Shown: positions 8,660 to 15,611 of the stretch, one piece after another
Position numbering within the stretch: the stretch's first letter is position 1
Layout: each line of letters begins with the position of its first letter
DNA from: Holosporales bacterium
GTDB lineage: Bacteria > Pseudomonadota > Alphaproteobacteria > Caedimonadales > UBA9215
Reading direction: 5' to 3'
Length of the DNA: 16,594 bases
Assembly: GCA_003503995.1 (NCBI GenBank)
Contig: DOCA01000151.1
Location: 7,898 to 24,491, forward strand
Program-made: the position numbers and the translations under genes
The notes under the pieces: generated by a model
The model's input: the letters and a program-made list of their open reading frames with translations, nothing else
The model's database searches: none
Told to the model about the DNA's origin: nothing

Positions 8660-8932
8660 CTATAGCTTGTAAGATTTTATTTTTTTGCTCAGTGTGTTGC
8701 GACTGATTCCCAACACATCGGAAGCTTGAACTTTGTTATCGTTTACTTTTTGCAAAACAACTTTCAAGAGAGGCTTTTCAACCTGAGCCATAATTTCAGC
8801 ATAAAAAGAACAGGCTGGCAGCTCTCCATCAAGGTTTCTAAAATATTCTTGAAGCTTTTCTTCAATCAAGTCAGATAAGGCAACTGTTTTAAGACAGGGA
8901 ATTGTTTGCTTCGTTGCGGATTGGCTACTCAT
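8660..8932 (-). CDS. Small Fis-like / NtrC C-terminal DNA-binding domain protein
   Basis: A 90-residue protein with a predicted helical dimerisation segment (SDLIEEKLQEYF to QVEKPLLKVVLQ, about 20-61) and a C-terminal helix-turn-helix (about 66-86, ending ISRNTLSKKIKSY). It has the fold of Fis and of the NtrC C-terminus. It lacks the receiver and AAA+ sigma54-activating domains of NtrC. Details such as YF..LDGELP, VEKPLL and RNTLSKKI match alphaproteobacterial NtrC tails as recalled, somewhat better than enterobacterial Fis (which has RGTLRKKL). The ATG at 8932 overlaps the dusB stop by 8 nt (ATGAGTAG), suggesting translational coupling; a TTG at 8941 is also in frame. Directly follows dusB, the position of ntrBC in many alphaproteobacteria and of fis in gammaproteobacteria. 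Probably a nucleoid-type or regulatory DNA-binding protein. Confidence 0.85.
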   Translation of the reverse strand: MSSQSATKQTIPCLKTVALSDLIEEKLQEYFRNLDGELPACSFYAEIMAQVEKPLLKVVLQKVNDNKVQASDVLGISRNTLSKKIKSYKL

Positions 8933-9929
8933 TTTTTTCAAATTCCATTACTTCATCATAAAAATTACTAATCAAACCGTAGACCTCCGCGCTGGATTTA
9001 GATTGATTAACCTTCACCCGAAAATCATTAGAGCCTTTAAGACCCTTACTATACCAGCTTACATGTTTGCGGGCCATTTTAATCCCAACAACTTCGCCGT
9101 GATGTTCTATTATATCGGCAAAATGCTCTAAGAGAAGCTCTTTTTGCAAAGAAAGTGCCGGAGCCTCACTTTTTTTTCCTGTTTTAAGAAAATCCTGCAG
9201 GTTTTTTAAAAACCACGGGCGCCCATAACAACCTCGACCCACCATAACACCGTCGGCACCCGAAGCTTGTAAAGCCGCAAGCGCTGTGTCTTCACAAACA
9301 ATATCACCATTGGCAATAACAGGGATAGTGACCGCTTCTTTCACATTTTTGATAAAAGACCAGTCCGAACGCCCATTATAAAGCTGACAGCGTGTACGAC
9401 CATGAACGGCGATCAAGTGAATGCCGCAATCTTGAGCAATCTTAGCAAGTTCAGGCGCATTACGGGTGTTGTCATCCCAACCAGTTCTCATCTTAAGAGT
9501 CACAGGCAGGTTTACGGCAGCAACAGTTGCTTCAATAATTTTTCGAGCAAGACCAAGGTCTTTCATAAGGGCAGACCCTGCGTATCCATTAACAACTTTC
9601 TTGGCAGGGCAACCCATGTTGATATCAATAATATCAGCTCCCATGTCTTCGTTCAGTTTGGCAGCCTCTGCCATCACCGCAGGTTCGCAACCGGCCAGCT
9701 GAACCGTTGCTGGGCGTTCTTCTGGACACTTTTCAACCATTTTCATGGTGCGTTTGCTGTCTCTGATCATCGCCTGCGAGGCAATCATTTCAGAAACCAC
9801 CAAAGAAGCCCCCATTTTCTTTACAATTTTACGAAAAGGGAGGTCGGTCACGCCAGAACAAGGTGCAAGAAAAGCGTTCCCGTCCAGTTCATAAGGGCCA
9901 ATAGTAATATTTTTGTAATACTGATTCAT
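8925..9929 (-). CDS. dusB: tRNA-dihydrouridine synthase (NifR3/DusB family)
   Basis: Flavoenzyme that reduces specific uridines in the tRNA D-loop to dihydrouridine with NAD(P)H. The 334-residue protein has an FMN-binding TIM barrel with catalytic C107 in NMGCPAKKV, LKMRTGWDD, VHGRTR, NGDI and the phosphate-binding GADGVMVGRG-YGRPW region, then a helical domain with ARKHVSWY. The motif usually written LAPM(A/S)GVTD here has Cys24 in place of Met (LAPCSGVTD), and GRGCYGRPW has Cys for the usual Ala; neither is known to be catalytic. The start ATG has no ribosome-binding site, and the promoter predicts an RNA start at the ATG. It heads the minus-strand block and overlaps the Fis-like gene by 8 nt. 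In many alphaproteobacteria this gene is followed by ntrBC. Confidence 0.95.
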   Translation of the reverse strand: MNQYYKNITIGPYELDGNAFLAPCSGVTDLPFRKIVKKMGASLVVSEMIASQAMIRDSKRTMKMVEKCPEERPATVQLAGCEPAVMAEAAKLNEDMGADIIDINMGCPAKKVVNGYAGSALMKDLGLARKIIEATVAAVNLPVTLKMRTGWDDNTRNAPELAKIAQDCGIHLIAVHGRTRCQLYNGRSDWSFIKNVKEAVTIPVIANGDIVCEDTALAALQASGADGVMVGRGCYGRPWFLKNLQDFLKTGKKSEAPALSLQKELLLEHFADIIEHHGEVVGIKMARKHVSWYSKGLKGSNDFRVKVNQSKSSAEVYGLISNFYDEVMEFEKNE

Positions 9930-9935
9930 ATGCGG

Positions 9936-9964
9936 AATATAAAGAATTATTTCAAAAAATTCAA
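9936..9964 (-). promoter_or_regulatory. Sigma70-type promoter of dusB
   Basis: On the minus strand TTGAAT (9959-9964), a spacer of exactly 17 nt and TATATT (9936-9941). The predicted transcription start (6-8 nt beyond the -10) falls at 9928-9930, which coincides with the dusB ATG at 9929-9927. The mRNA would therefore be leaderless or nearly so, in keeping with the absence of a ribosome-binding site. Confidence 0.6.
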
Positions 9965-10056
9965 GAAAAATGGGTGCATATTTCTAAGTCCTTAAAGGGT
10001 TTAATAAAAAATTAACTTCCTATTAATGGAAATAAAGCAACAACTAGCACAATTCA

Positions 10057-10080
10057 TTAACAATATTGACTTAACAATAT
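10057..10080 (+). repeat. 10-bp tandem direct repeat upstream of the YiiX-like gene
   Basis: TTAACAATAT occurs twice, at 10057-10066 and 10071-10080, separated by TGAC (period 14). It lies about 50-70 bp before the start of the hydrolase gene in the 200-bp divergent gap, and could be a pair of regulator half-sites. No clear -35/-10 pair was found for this gene. Confidence 0.35.
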
Positions 10081-10129
10081 CCTTAGATGTTGTTTTCTTT
10101 GACATCTTTTAACTGTAGGAGATCTTTTC

Positions 10130-10909
10130 ATGAACCACTTTATTAAAAAAATTCGTTACGGGTTGCTTGTTATTGGCTTCACGCTATCGTCAACGCTTTC
10201 CCTTTTTGCCTCAGCAGAGTTAACCCAAGATGAAATTGATGGGATGGACTTCCAAATGCATGGTGTCGCCTTATTTAGTGGCACAGATCCTTTTAGTGTT
10301 GGTATTAAAATTGCCACAGAAAGTAGATATTCCCATGTCGGTATCCTACTTCATGATGCCTCAGCAGATGTATCAGACCTCTCCTCATGGTATTGTTTTG
10401 AATCGACAGGAAGCGCCGGAGAAGTTTTAAGCGATGTCTTACCCCATACACGGGTTACCCCTTGGGCTCATGTATCAACACAGTATCCAGGCGGAGTTGC
10501 CAGTCGCCTTTTAAGTACTGAAACAAAGCTTGATGAAAAAGCTGTTACAAAATTCATTCGAAAGAATAATAGAAAAGCCTATGAAAATGATATCGGAGAA
10601 CTCTTAAATGCACTTAAAGACGGTAACGATAAACCGAATACAGAAACCGTTTTTTGTAGCGAATTAACGGCTGAACTTATGCAACGGCTAGGAATTATTG
10701 ATTCTAAAATACCTTCAAATAATTACCTTCCCAGTGAGTTCTCTGTAGACAAAGAAAATTTGCCTTTCCTTGGCGGGTACTCCTTAGGCGACGAAGAGGT
10801 TGTTAAAGAATATAGATTAAAGCGTATAACTCGTTTTGGTCTATGGCTTCGCCACAACATTGTTGAAAAGCTCTTTTCTTGTGTGCGTCGTCAAGGACAC
10901 CCCGCATAA
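10130..10909 (+). CDS. Exported YiiX/YebB-like permuted papain-fold cysteine hydrolase
   Basis: A 259-residue protein with an N-terminal signal peptide (KKIR charged start, hydrophobic core LLVIGFTLSSTLSLF, likely cleavage after ASA near residue 29). The mature part resembles the circularly permuted NlpC/P60 superfamily. In the permuted order the catalytic His comes first (H69 in YSHVGI), then an acidic residue (E91 in FESTG), then the catalytic Cys (C176 in FCSEL). The family includes amidases or thioesterases acting on lipids or peptides; the substrate cannot be inferred. The start is well supported by AGGAG about 9 nt upstream of the ATG. Flanked by divergent dusB and convergent kdsB, it is a single-gene unit ending at a strong terminator. 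Export to periplasm or beyond is inferred; it could act on cell-wall peptides, lipids or host material. Confidence 0.82.
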   Translation: MNHFIKKIRYGLLVIGFTLSSTLSLFASAELTQDEIDGMDFQMHGVALFSGTDPFSVGIKIATESRYSHVGILLHDASADVSDLSSWYCFESTGSAGEVLSDVLPHTRVTPWAHVSTQYPGGVASRLLSTETKLDEKAVTKFIRKNNRKAYENDIGELLNALKDGNDKPNTETVFCSELTAELMQRLGIIDSKIPSNNYLPSEFSVDKENLPFLGGYSLGDEEVVKEYRLKRITRFGLWLRHNIVEKLFSCVRRQGHPA

Positions 10910-10936
10910 GGAGCTAAAGAAAGAAACTATTAACAG

Positions 10937-10963
10937 AAAAGAGGGCCAGAGCTCTCTTTTTTT
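10937..10963. terminator. Bidirectional rho-independent terminator
   Basis: A 9-bp stem AAAAGAGGG / CTCTCTTTT (one G-U pair) with a 6-nt loop CCAGAG, followed by a run of T. On the opposite strand it is flanked by A/T runs too, so it can end both the hydrolase transcript (+) and kdsB (-), whose stop lies at its edge (10962). Confidence 0.8.
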
Positions 10964-11687
10964 ATGCCATAATTTTCCGTGCTTTATTTAAATCTTCAGC
11001 GGTATCGATGCTTAAAGGAACTTCATCTACCAAAGCCACACCAATGCGCATATCATTTTCAAGAACGCGTAATTGCTCGAGTTTTTCTTGAACCTCAAGG
11101 GGAGACGGTGGTAGCTCAACAAAACGCTCAAGAGCAGGGCGACGATAAGTATATAACCCAATATGATGGTAATGAGGGCCCGCACCTGTTGGAATAGGAG
11201 CCCTTGAAAAATAAAGAGCCTCATGACGACCGTTTTCACGGTGTGCTAAAGCAATTTTCACGATATTAGGATTCATTAGGTCTTCTTGAGAATGAATTTC
11301 AACACCAAGAGTTGCCACATCAAAACGCTCCTCTTTCAAAGGATCAAGAGAGGCCTTAATAATTTTTGAAGAAATGTTGGGCAAATCTCCTTGCACATTT
11401 ATAATTGTATCAAATTTCTTTTGAGGATCTACTTCCTGAAGAGCTTTAAAAATTCGATCGGAGCCTGATGGGAGACCTGGATCTGTTAAGACACCCCTGG
11501 CACCAGCTTTTGTAACAACCTCTTGAATTTCGGGAGAATCACAGGCCACATGAACTGGTCCAATGTCAGCTTCAAGGGCGCGCTTTACAACCTGAGAAAT
11601 CAAAGGCAATCCGTTGATTTCCTTTAGCATTTTATTGGGGAGGCGTGTCGAAGCCAGACGAGCTGGTATTAAAATAATAGGGGTCAT
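10962..11687 (-). CDS. kdsB: 3-deoxy-manno-octulosonate cytidylyltransferase
   Basis: Activates Kdo as CMP-Kdo for the inner core of lipopolysaccharide. The 241-residue nucleotidyltransferase has IPARLASTRLPNK (7-19) for CTP binding, SGSDRI (74-79), NVQGD with metal-binding D101, SRAPIP, HIGLYTYRR, EKLEQLRVLEN and the C-terminal DTAEDLNKAR. The start at 11687 is preceded by GAGAG 4-5 nt upstream. Its presence implies the cell makes Kdo-containing LPS, so this is a Gram-negative with a real outer membrane. It is convergent with the YiiX-like gene and divergent from the outer-membrane protein gene, so a 227-bp divergent gap controls both. Confidence 0.96.
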   Translation of the reverse strand: MTPIILIPARLASTRLPNKMLKEINGLPLISQVVKRALEADIGPVHVACDSPEIQEVVTKAGARGVLTDPGLPSGSDRIFKALQEVDPQKKFDTIINVQGDLPNISSKIIKASLDPLKEERFDVATLGVEIHSQEDLMNPNIVKIALAHRENGRHEALYFSRAPIPTGAGPHYHHIGLYTYRRPALERFVELPPSPLEVQEKLEQLRVLENDMRIGVALVDEVPLSIDTAEDLNKARKIMA

Positions 11688-11733
11688 AGAACTCTCAAAA
11701 GCAACATTTTTATTTCTTTATTCGTTTCAATAT

Positions 11734-11760
11734 ATTATAGGGCGCGTGTGTGTTTTTCAA
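11734..11760 (-). promoter_or_regulatory. Candidate promoter of kdsB with overlapping inverted repeat
   Basis: On the minus strand TTGAAA (11755-11760) and TATAAT (11734-11739) with a 15-nt spacer, shorter than ideal. The -35 overlaps a perfect 7-bp inverted repeat, GTGTGTT-TTTC-AACACAC (11748-11765), which could be an operator or a hairpin. Confidence 0.4.
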
Positions 11761-11805
11761 CACACTTCTAGAAAGAAAAGATCTATTTAAAACTTTATCT
11801 GTTTT

Positions 11806-11833
11806 CCTAAGGGGTAGAAGAGGCTACTATAAT
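11806..11833 (+). promoter_or_regulatory. Candidate promoter region of the outer-membrane protein gene
   Basis: TATAAT at 11828-11833 is a good -10 with no matching -35; instead CCTAAGGGG sits at 11806-11814. A related sequence, CCCCTAGGGG, precedes the response-regulator gene. An activator site is possible. A TGATGA-N10-TCATCA dyad (11840-11861) follows in the leader. Confidence 0.4.
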
Positions 11834-11914
11834 AGAAAGTGATGAAATATTTACGTCATCATAAGCTTCTTATAAAGGTTACAAGGAAATAAACAGGAAC
11901 AGGTGAATAACGCC

Positions 11915-12628
11915 ATGATAACAAGCATTTACAGGATTTTTTTGAATGCTACACTTCTCACCTTCGCGTGTGAGAGTGTCTCTGCTGCTGTGATGCTCAG
12001 TAAGTCTCCAAAAAATATAACGCCTGCCTTGGACCTTAACTTACCACTTTCTGCTTTATCCTTGAAAGAGGCTGCTCAAAAAGAGGAAGCTTCTAAAAAA
12101 ATTACGGACAAAATTACCCTGAAGTTAAATCGTGACCTTTTTGAAAAAGGTTTGCAAGTTGAAACAGAAGGCTATGGTCAATACTTTGCCACCCTTGAAT
12201 CAAGCAATCGCTTGGACGAAAAATTTAAAACCACACCGGCAAAAACCCTTTTACATCGCAAGTTACGTGAGTCCAGCAGAGCAGGGGCCATGCGCGTTGG
12301 GGGACATGTCACTGAGAATTCAAAACTTTATTTAAAAGTTGGTTTTGAAAGTGAGAATTTTGGGGGAGCAAACACTCTAAAAACCAGAACAGTTACGGAT
12401 TCAAACCAAGGATATTGGCGCACCGCCATGGCTTCTGGTGTTGGATTTCAATACGACGTCTCAAGAAAATGGTCTATTTCTGGAGAGGCCAGTACCATGG
12501 CGATTAATGCACCTTTTGAGAACACCCTAAGTGCCCCCAGTACAGAAGGGACGTCCTCCAAAAAGGGCAAGTTCGACTCTCGAGATAACCGTATCTTGGT
12601 CGGCATACACTATAAATTCGGCAAATAA
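11915..12628 (+). CDS. Small outer-membrane beta-barrel protein
   Basis: About 237 residues with an apparent Sec signal peptide (hydrophobic LNATLLTF, cleavage likely after VSA), a linker rich in Lys/Glu/Ala, then alternating polar/hydrophobic strands such as GAMRVGGHVTENSKLYLKVG, VGFQYDVSRKWSISGEA and a terminal ILVGIHYKFGK. The last strand and FGK end are like the beta-signal of an outer-membrane barrel, in the style of Omp25/OmpA-like eight-stranded proteins. I do not recognise an exact family. Two starts exist: GTG at 11903 and ATG at 11915. The ATG has AGGTG about 9 nt upstream and is preferred. It lies upstream of a response regulator/kinase pair, so regulation by that pair is plausible but inferred. 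Confidence 0.65.
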   Translation: MITSIYRIFLNATLLTFACESVSAAVMLSKSPKNITPALDLNLPLSALSLKEAAQKEEASKKITDKITLKLNRDLFEKGLQVETEGYGQYFATLESSNRLDEKFKTTPAKTLLHRKLRESSRAGAMRVGGHVTENSKLYLKVGFESENFGGANTLKTRTVTDSNQGYWRTAMASGVGFQYDVSRKWSISGEASTMAINAPFENTLSAPSTEGTSSKKGKFDSRDNRILVGIHYKFGK

Positions 12629-12733
12629 TCTCATCCACAAACAACAAAATGTGTTGAAAAGTGAATTTGTTACTGGAAAAAGATGATTCAGCTTTTAATA
12701 ATATCTTCTTATCCTTTGTATAAGGAAATAAAA

Positions 12734-12865
12734 ATGAGAACAAAAATGAAACCTTTAATCCCAGTGTTGATTAGCCCCTCCTTAGAAAGTCAAGAACACC
12801 AAATCATTGGCTGTGCTTATGAAAACGCGCGCCACTTTTTTCAACAATTCCCCCTAGGGGTTTGA
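12734..12865 (+). CDS. Very short hypothetical ORF (43 residues)
   Basis: The 256-bp gap between the barrel gene and the response regulator holds a 43-codon frame (MRTKMKPLIP.. to ..FQQFPLGV). An AAGGA 8 nt before the ATG is a good ribosome-binding site, and a TATAAG (12719-12724) lies just upstream. It overlaps a CCCCTAGGGG palindrome at its end. I recognise no family; it may be a genuine small protein, a leader ORF for the two-component genes, or a chance frame. Confidence 0.3.
   Translation: MRTKMKPLIPVLISPSLESQEHQIIGCAYENARHFFQQFPLGV
12851..12860. promoter_or_regulatory. Perfect CCCCTAGGGG palindrome before the response regulator
   Basis: A 10-bp perfect palindrome 36 bp before the predicted response-regulator start and 17 bp upstream of a TAATAT (12878-12883) that could be its -10. 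No -35 hexamer is evident, which would fit an activator site. The half is echoed at 11806-11814, before the barrel gene. Confidence 0.3.
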
Positions 12866-12896
12866 GGATTTTTCTTGTAATATCGTGAGTATGACA

Positions 12897-13631
12897 ATGC
12901 TCGATAATGTTAAAAATTTATTTTCTACCCCTTCTTTACCTCGCCTTCTTGTTGTGGATGATGATGAGCGTTTACGTGCGCTTTTAAAAAAATTTTTAAC
13001 AGAAAATGGTTTTAAAGTAGATGATGCTTGTGATGCAGCACGTGCTCGGGAAAAGCTCGCCCAAGAAACTTATGATCTTATGGTTCTAGATGTGATGATG
13101 CCTGGTGAATCTGGTATTGAGTTTACAGAGTCTCTAAGAGAATCTGGTGATGATGGCCACAATAAAGCCCTTCCCATTTTAATGCTAACAGCCCTTGGAG
13201 AGGGAGAAGAGCGTGTTGAAGGCCTCGAGTGTGGCGCTGATGATTACCTTTCTAAACCTTTTGAACCAAGGGAACTCGTCCTACGCATTGAAAAACTGAT
13301 AGCACGTGCTCAGCCGCGTTTTATTGATACAACAAAAGACCTTCATTTTGGCAGCTTATCCTATTGCTTAAAAAGCCAAACCTTAAAAAATGCTCAAAAT
13401 GAAGTTATTCATTTAACCTCTGCTGAGTCAGATCTTCTTTCTCTTTTTGCAAAAAAGCCCCGCGAGTCTCTTTCACGGAACGAGCTTGCTGATAATTCTG
13501 GTGTCAGTTTAAGCCCTCGCACCATTGATGTTCAAATCACGCGATTGCGCAAAAAGATTGAAAGCGACCCCCGACAACCAAAATATTTGCGCACTGTGCG
13601 TCACAAAGGATATGCCCTATGGCCCGATTGA
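12897..13631 (+). CDS. OmpR-family response regulator
   Basis: Cytoplasmic transcription factor of a two-component system. Receiver domain (about 15-130): acidic pocket D21/D22/D23, phosphoacceptor D65 in LMVLDVMMPG, T98 in LMLTA and K120 in DYLSKPF. Winged helix-turn-helix DNA-binding domain (about 145-243): LTSAESDLLSLFAKKP, RTIDVQITRLRKKIE, and the C-terminal TVRHKGYALWPD, which is typical of the alphaproteobacterial OmpR-type pair. Possible starts are GTG 12885, ATG 12891 and ATG 12897. I chose 12897 because GTGAG lies 7 nt upstream; the N-terminus is not decisive. It overlaps the following kinase gene by 13 nt, so the two are translationally coupled and almost certainly act together. Confidence 0.95.
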   Translation: MLDNVKNLFSTPSLPRLLVVDDDERLRALLKKFLTENGFKVDDACDAARAREKLAQETYDLMVLDVMMPGESGIEFTESLRESGDDGHNKALPILMLTALGEGEERVEGLECGADDYLSKPFEPRELVLRIEKLIARAQPRFIDTTKDLHFGSLSYCLKSQTLKNAQNEVIHLTSAESDLLSLFAKKPRESLSRNELADNSGVSLSPRTIDVQITRLRKKIESDPRQPKYLRTVRHKGYALWPD

Positions 13632-14980
13632 GCGTCTCTTCTTTCCGCCCCTTTAAGCGTTTAAAAAAAATTCTTCCTGAAACATTACTAGCGCGCTCTT
13701 TAACGATTCTGATTGCGCCTGTCTTATTAGTTCAGTTGGCAACAGGTATTGTATTTTGGGATCGCCATTGGTCAAAAACGACAGAAACCCTTGCTGAGGG
13801 AATCGCTGGAAATGTCTCCTCTTTGGTCGAAATAGCTGATCTTGAAGAAGGGCGCCCCAACTTTTTTAAAGAGCTCCAACAATTTGCTCAGACCAATCAC
13901 TCTATTTCCATCAAACGCTCCCCTTTGCAAAATGGGTTTTCAAAAAATATCTTAGGAAAAAGTGAGTGGATTGATGAGTTAACCGATTCTTTTCTAGAAA
14001 AAGCTCTCTCTCAAAAAATTAAACACCCTTATAGATTTCGGGCTTTTGAAAAAGATATTGTCCTCCAAGTGGCGGGAGAGCAACACCTCTACACTTTCAA
14101 CGTGAAAAAGAAATACCTGATTCCTAAAACAACCTCTCTTCTAATTTGGTGGGAAGTTGGTGCTCCCTTAGTCTTTATCCTCATCGCCATCCTTTTTATG
14201 CGCAACCAAGTTCGTCCTCTGCAATCCCTTGCCAATGCAGTAGAAGAATTTGGAAAAGGTCGAGATGTGAGTCATTACAAACCCGTCGGTGCTCTTGAGG
14301 TCCGGCGAGTGGGGCGTGCCTTTAATCAAATGCGTGAACGCATTCAAAAGCAAATTACGCAACGAACAGAAATGCTTGCAGGTATTTCCCATGATCTTAA
14401 AACCCCTTTGACGCGCATGCAGCTTGAACTAGCGCTCTTAAAGGATTGTGAGGAAAAAAGTGCTCTTTTAGAAGATGTTCAAGAAATGAAGAAAATGGTT
14501 GAGGAGTACCTGAATTTTGCCAAAGGAGAGGGGGCTGAACGAGAAAAACAGGTCCAAATAGATGAGTTTTTGAGAGAGCTTTTCACAAAATTTCCTCAGG
14601 ACAAACTCTCTTTGCCTTCTTTTGCAAGTCTCGAAAATACAACCGTGACTTGGCGTCCCTATGCCATGAAACGCGCTCTTACTAATATCATTTCCAATGC
14701 TTTGCGTTATGGCGGACATGTTTGGTTCCAAGGGAGCATCACACCAAAGACTATTACTCTGGTTTTTGAAGATAACGGCCCAGGGATTCCCGACGATCGT
14801 CGCGGAGACGTTTTCCGCCCCTTTGTGCGCCTTGATGAATCACGAAACATTGAAACAGGGGGCTATGGCCTTGGTCTTTCCATTTGCCAGGATATTATCA
14901 CAGCCCATGGAGGTTCTATTTTCTTAGATGATTCCCACGGTCATGGTGGGCTTAAGGTGACAATCCACCTTCCTATTTAA
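13619..14980 (+). CDS. EnvZ-type sensor histidine kinase
   Basis: Inner-membrane kinase partner of the overlapping response regulator. In 453 residues: transmembrane helix 1 at about 27-47, a periplasmic sensor segment to about 172 with no recognised ligand-binding fold, transmembrane helix 2 at about 174-194, HAMP from about 196, dimerisation and phosphoacceptor domain with H258 in GISHDLKTPLTR, and the ATP-binding domain with N-box NIISNALRYG (356-365), G1 DNGPGIP (385-391), F-box FRPFVRLD, and G2 GYGLGLSI (415-422). The signal cannot be determined. The pair sits beside an outer-membrane protein gene, so envelope stress or osmotic sensing is a reasonable inference. Confidence 0.95.
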   Translation: MARLSVSSFRPFKRLKKILPETLLARSLTILIAPVLLVQLATGIVFWDRHWSKTTETLAEGIAGNVSSLVEIADLEEGRPNFFKELQQFAQTNHSISIKRSPLQNGFSKNILGKSEWIDELTDSFLEKALSQKIKHPYRFRAFEKDIVLQVAGEQHLYTFNVKKKYLIPKTTSLLIWWEVGAPLVFILIAILFMRNQVRPLQSLANAVEEFGKGRDVSHYKPVGALEVRRVGRAFNQMRERIQKQITQRTEMLAGISHDLKTPLTRMQLELALLKDCEEKSALLEDVQEMKKMVEEYLNFAKGEGAEREKQVQIDEFLRELFTKFPQDKLSLPSFASLENTTVTWRPYAMKRALTNIISNALRYGGHVWFQGSITPKTITLVFEDNGPGIPDDRRGDVFRPFVRLDESRNIETGGYGLGLSICQDIITAHGGSIFLDDSHGHGGLKVTIHLPI

Positions 14981-15041
14981 GCTTTATATAATCATTCCAT
15001 GCCTATAGATGTTGCCACTAACGCCTTGTATACACGCGAAA

Positions 15042-15500
15042 CTAATCAGCTTTATGTCGAAGGTTGTATTGAATAATTTTCTCAAGGGATTGCAGAAAAT
15101 TGGAGCGATCCTTTTTATCAAAAGGCTTGTTCTGCCCAGAAATTTCCCCTGTCTCCCTTAGGTGAGTACTTAAGTTGCGCATAGCGACTGTTGAGCCAAT
15201 GTTCTCGGTGGTAAATTCTTTTCCTGTGGGTTTTAGACCTGAAGCTTTCTTTTTAATGCAACGCTCTGCCAACAGAATGTCAGCAGTCACAAAAACATCT
15301 CCTGCTTCAATATGCTCCACAATCCAATCATCGGCCTCATCTGCCCCTTCAGAAACAACAATACATTGTACACGTGGCCCCGAAACATTCCGTAGATAAG
15401 AATTACTCACCATATAAACGGGTAAAGCATGGCGTGTTGCAACTTTAATGACCTCGTCCTTAACAGGGCAAGCATCCGCATCAACATAAATAACAATCAT
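15042..15500 (-). CDS. YaiI/YqxD family protein (UPF0178, PIN-like)
   Basis: 152 residues with the family motifs: YVDADACPVK (acidic D7 and D9), VSNSYLR, EGADEADDWI, TADILLAERC and KKASGLKPTG. The acidic residues suggest a metal-dependent PIN-like nuclease fold. The biochemical role of the family remains unclear, so no reaction is assigned. The ATG at 15500 gives the expected family length. It is convergent with the kinase gene and divergent from the GNAT-like gene. No convincing terminator lies in the 61-bp gap with the kinase. Confidence 0.9.
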   Translation of the reverse strand: MIVIYVDADACPVKDEVIKVATRHALPVYMVSNSYLRNVSGPRVQCIVVSEGADEADDWIVEHIEAGDVFVTADILLAERCIKKKASGLKPTGKEFTTENIGSTVAMRNLSTHLRETGEISGQNKPFDKKDRSNFLQSLEKIIQYNLRHKAD

Positions 15501-15611
15501 AATAAAAAAACCATAAAATAGTTACAAAAAAAATAAAAGTGAAATAGGTTAAATAAAAATTAACACTTACCAAGTAATATATAACCTTATTACTATTACA
15601 AAGGATCTAAA

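Noticed and set aside
9402..9995. A 197-codon plus-strand open frame antisense to dusB
   Set aside because: It mirrors the coding frame of a well-recognised DusB, has no recognisable domain, and its composition is that of a shadow frame.
15499..15526. TTGTAA-N17-TATTAT as a promoter for the YaiI gene
   Set aside because: The -10 would overlap the start codon, so the transcript would begin inside the gene.
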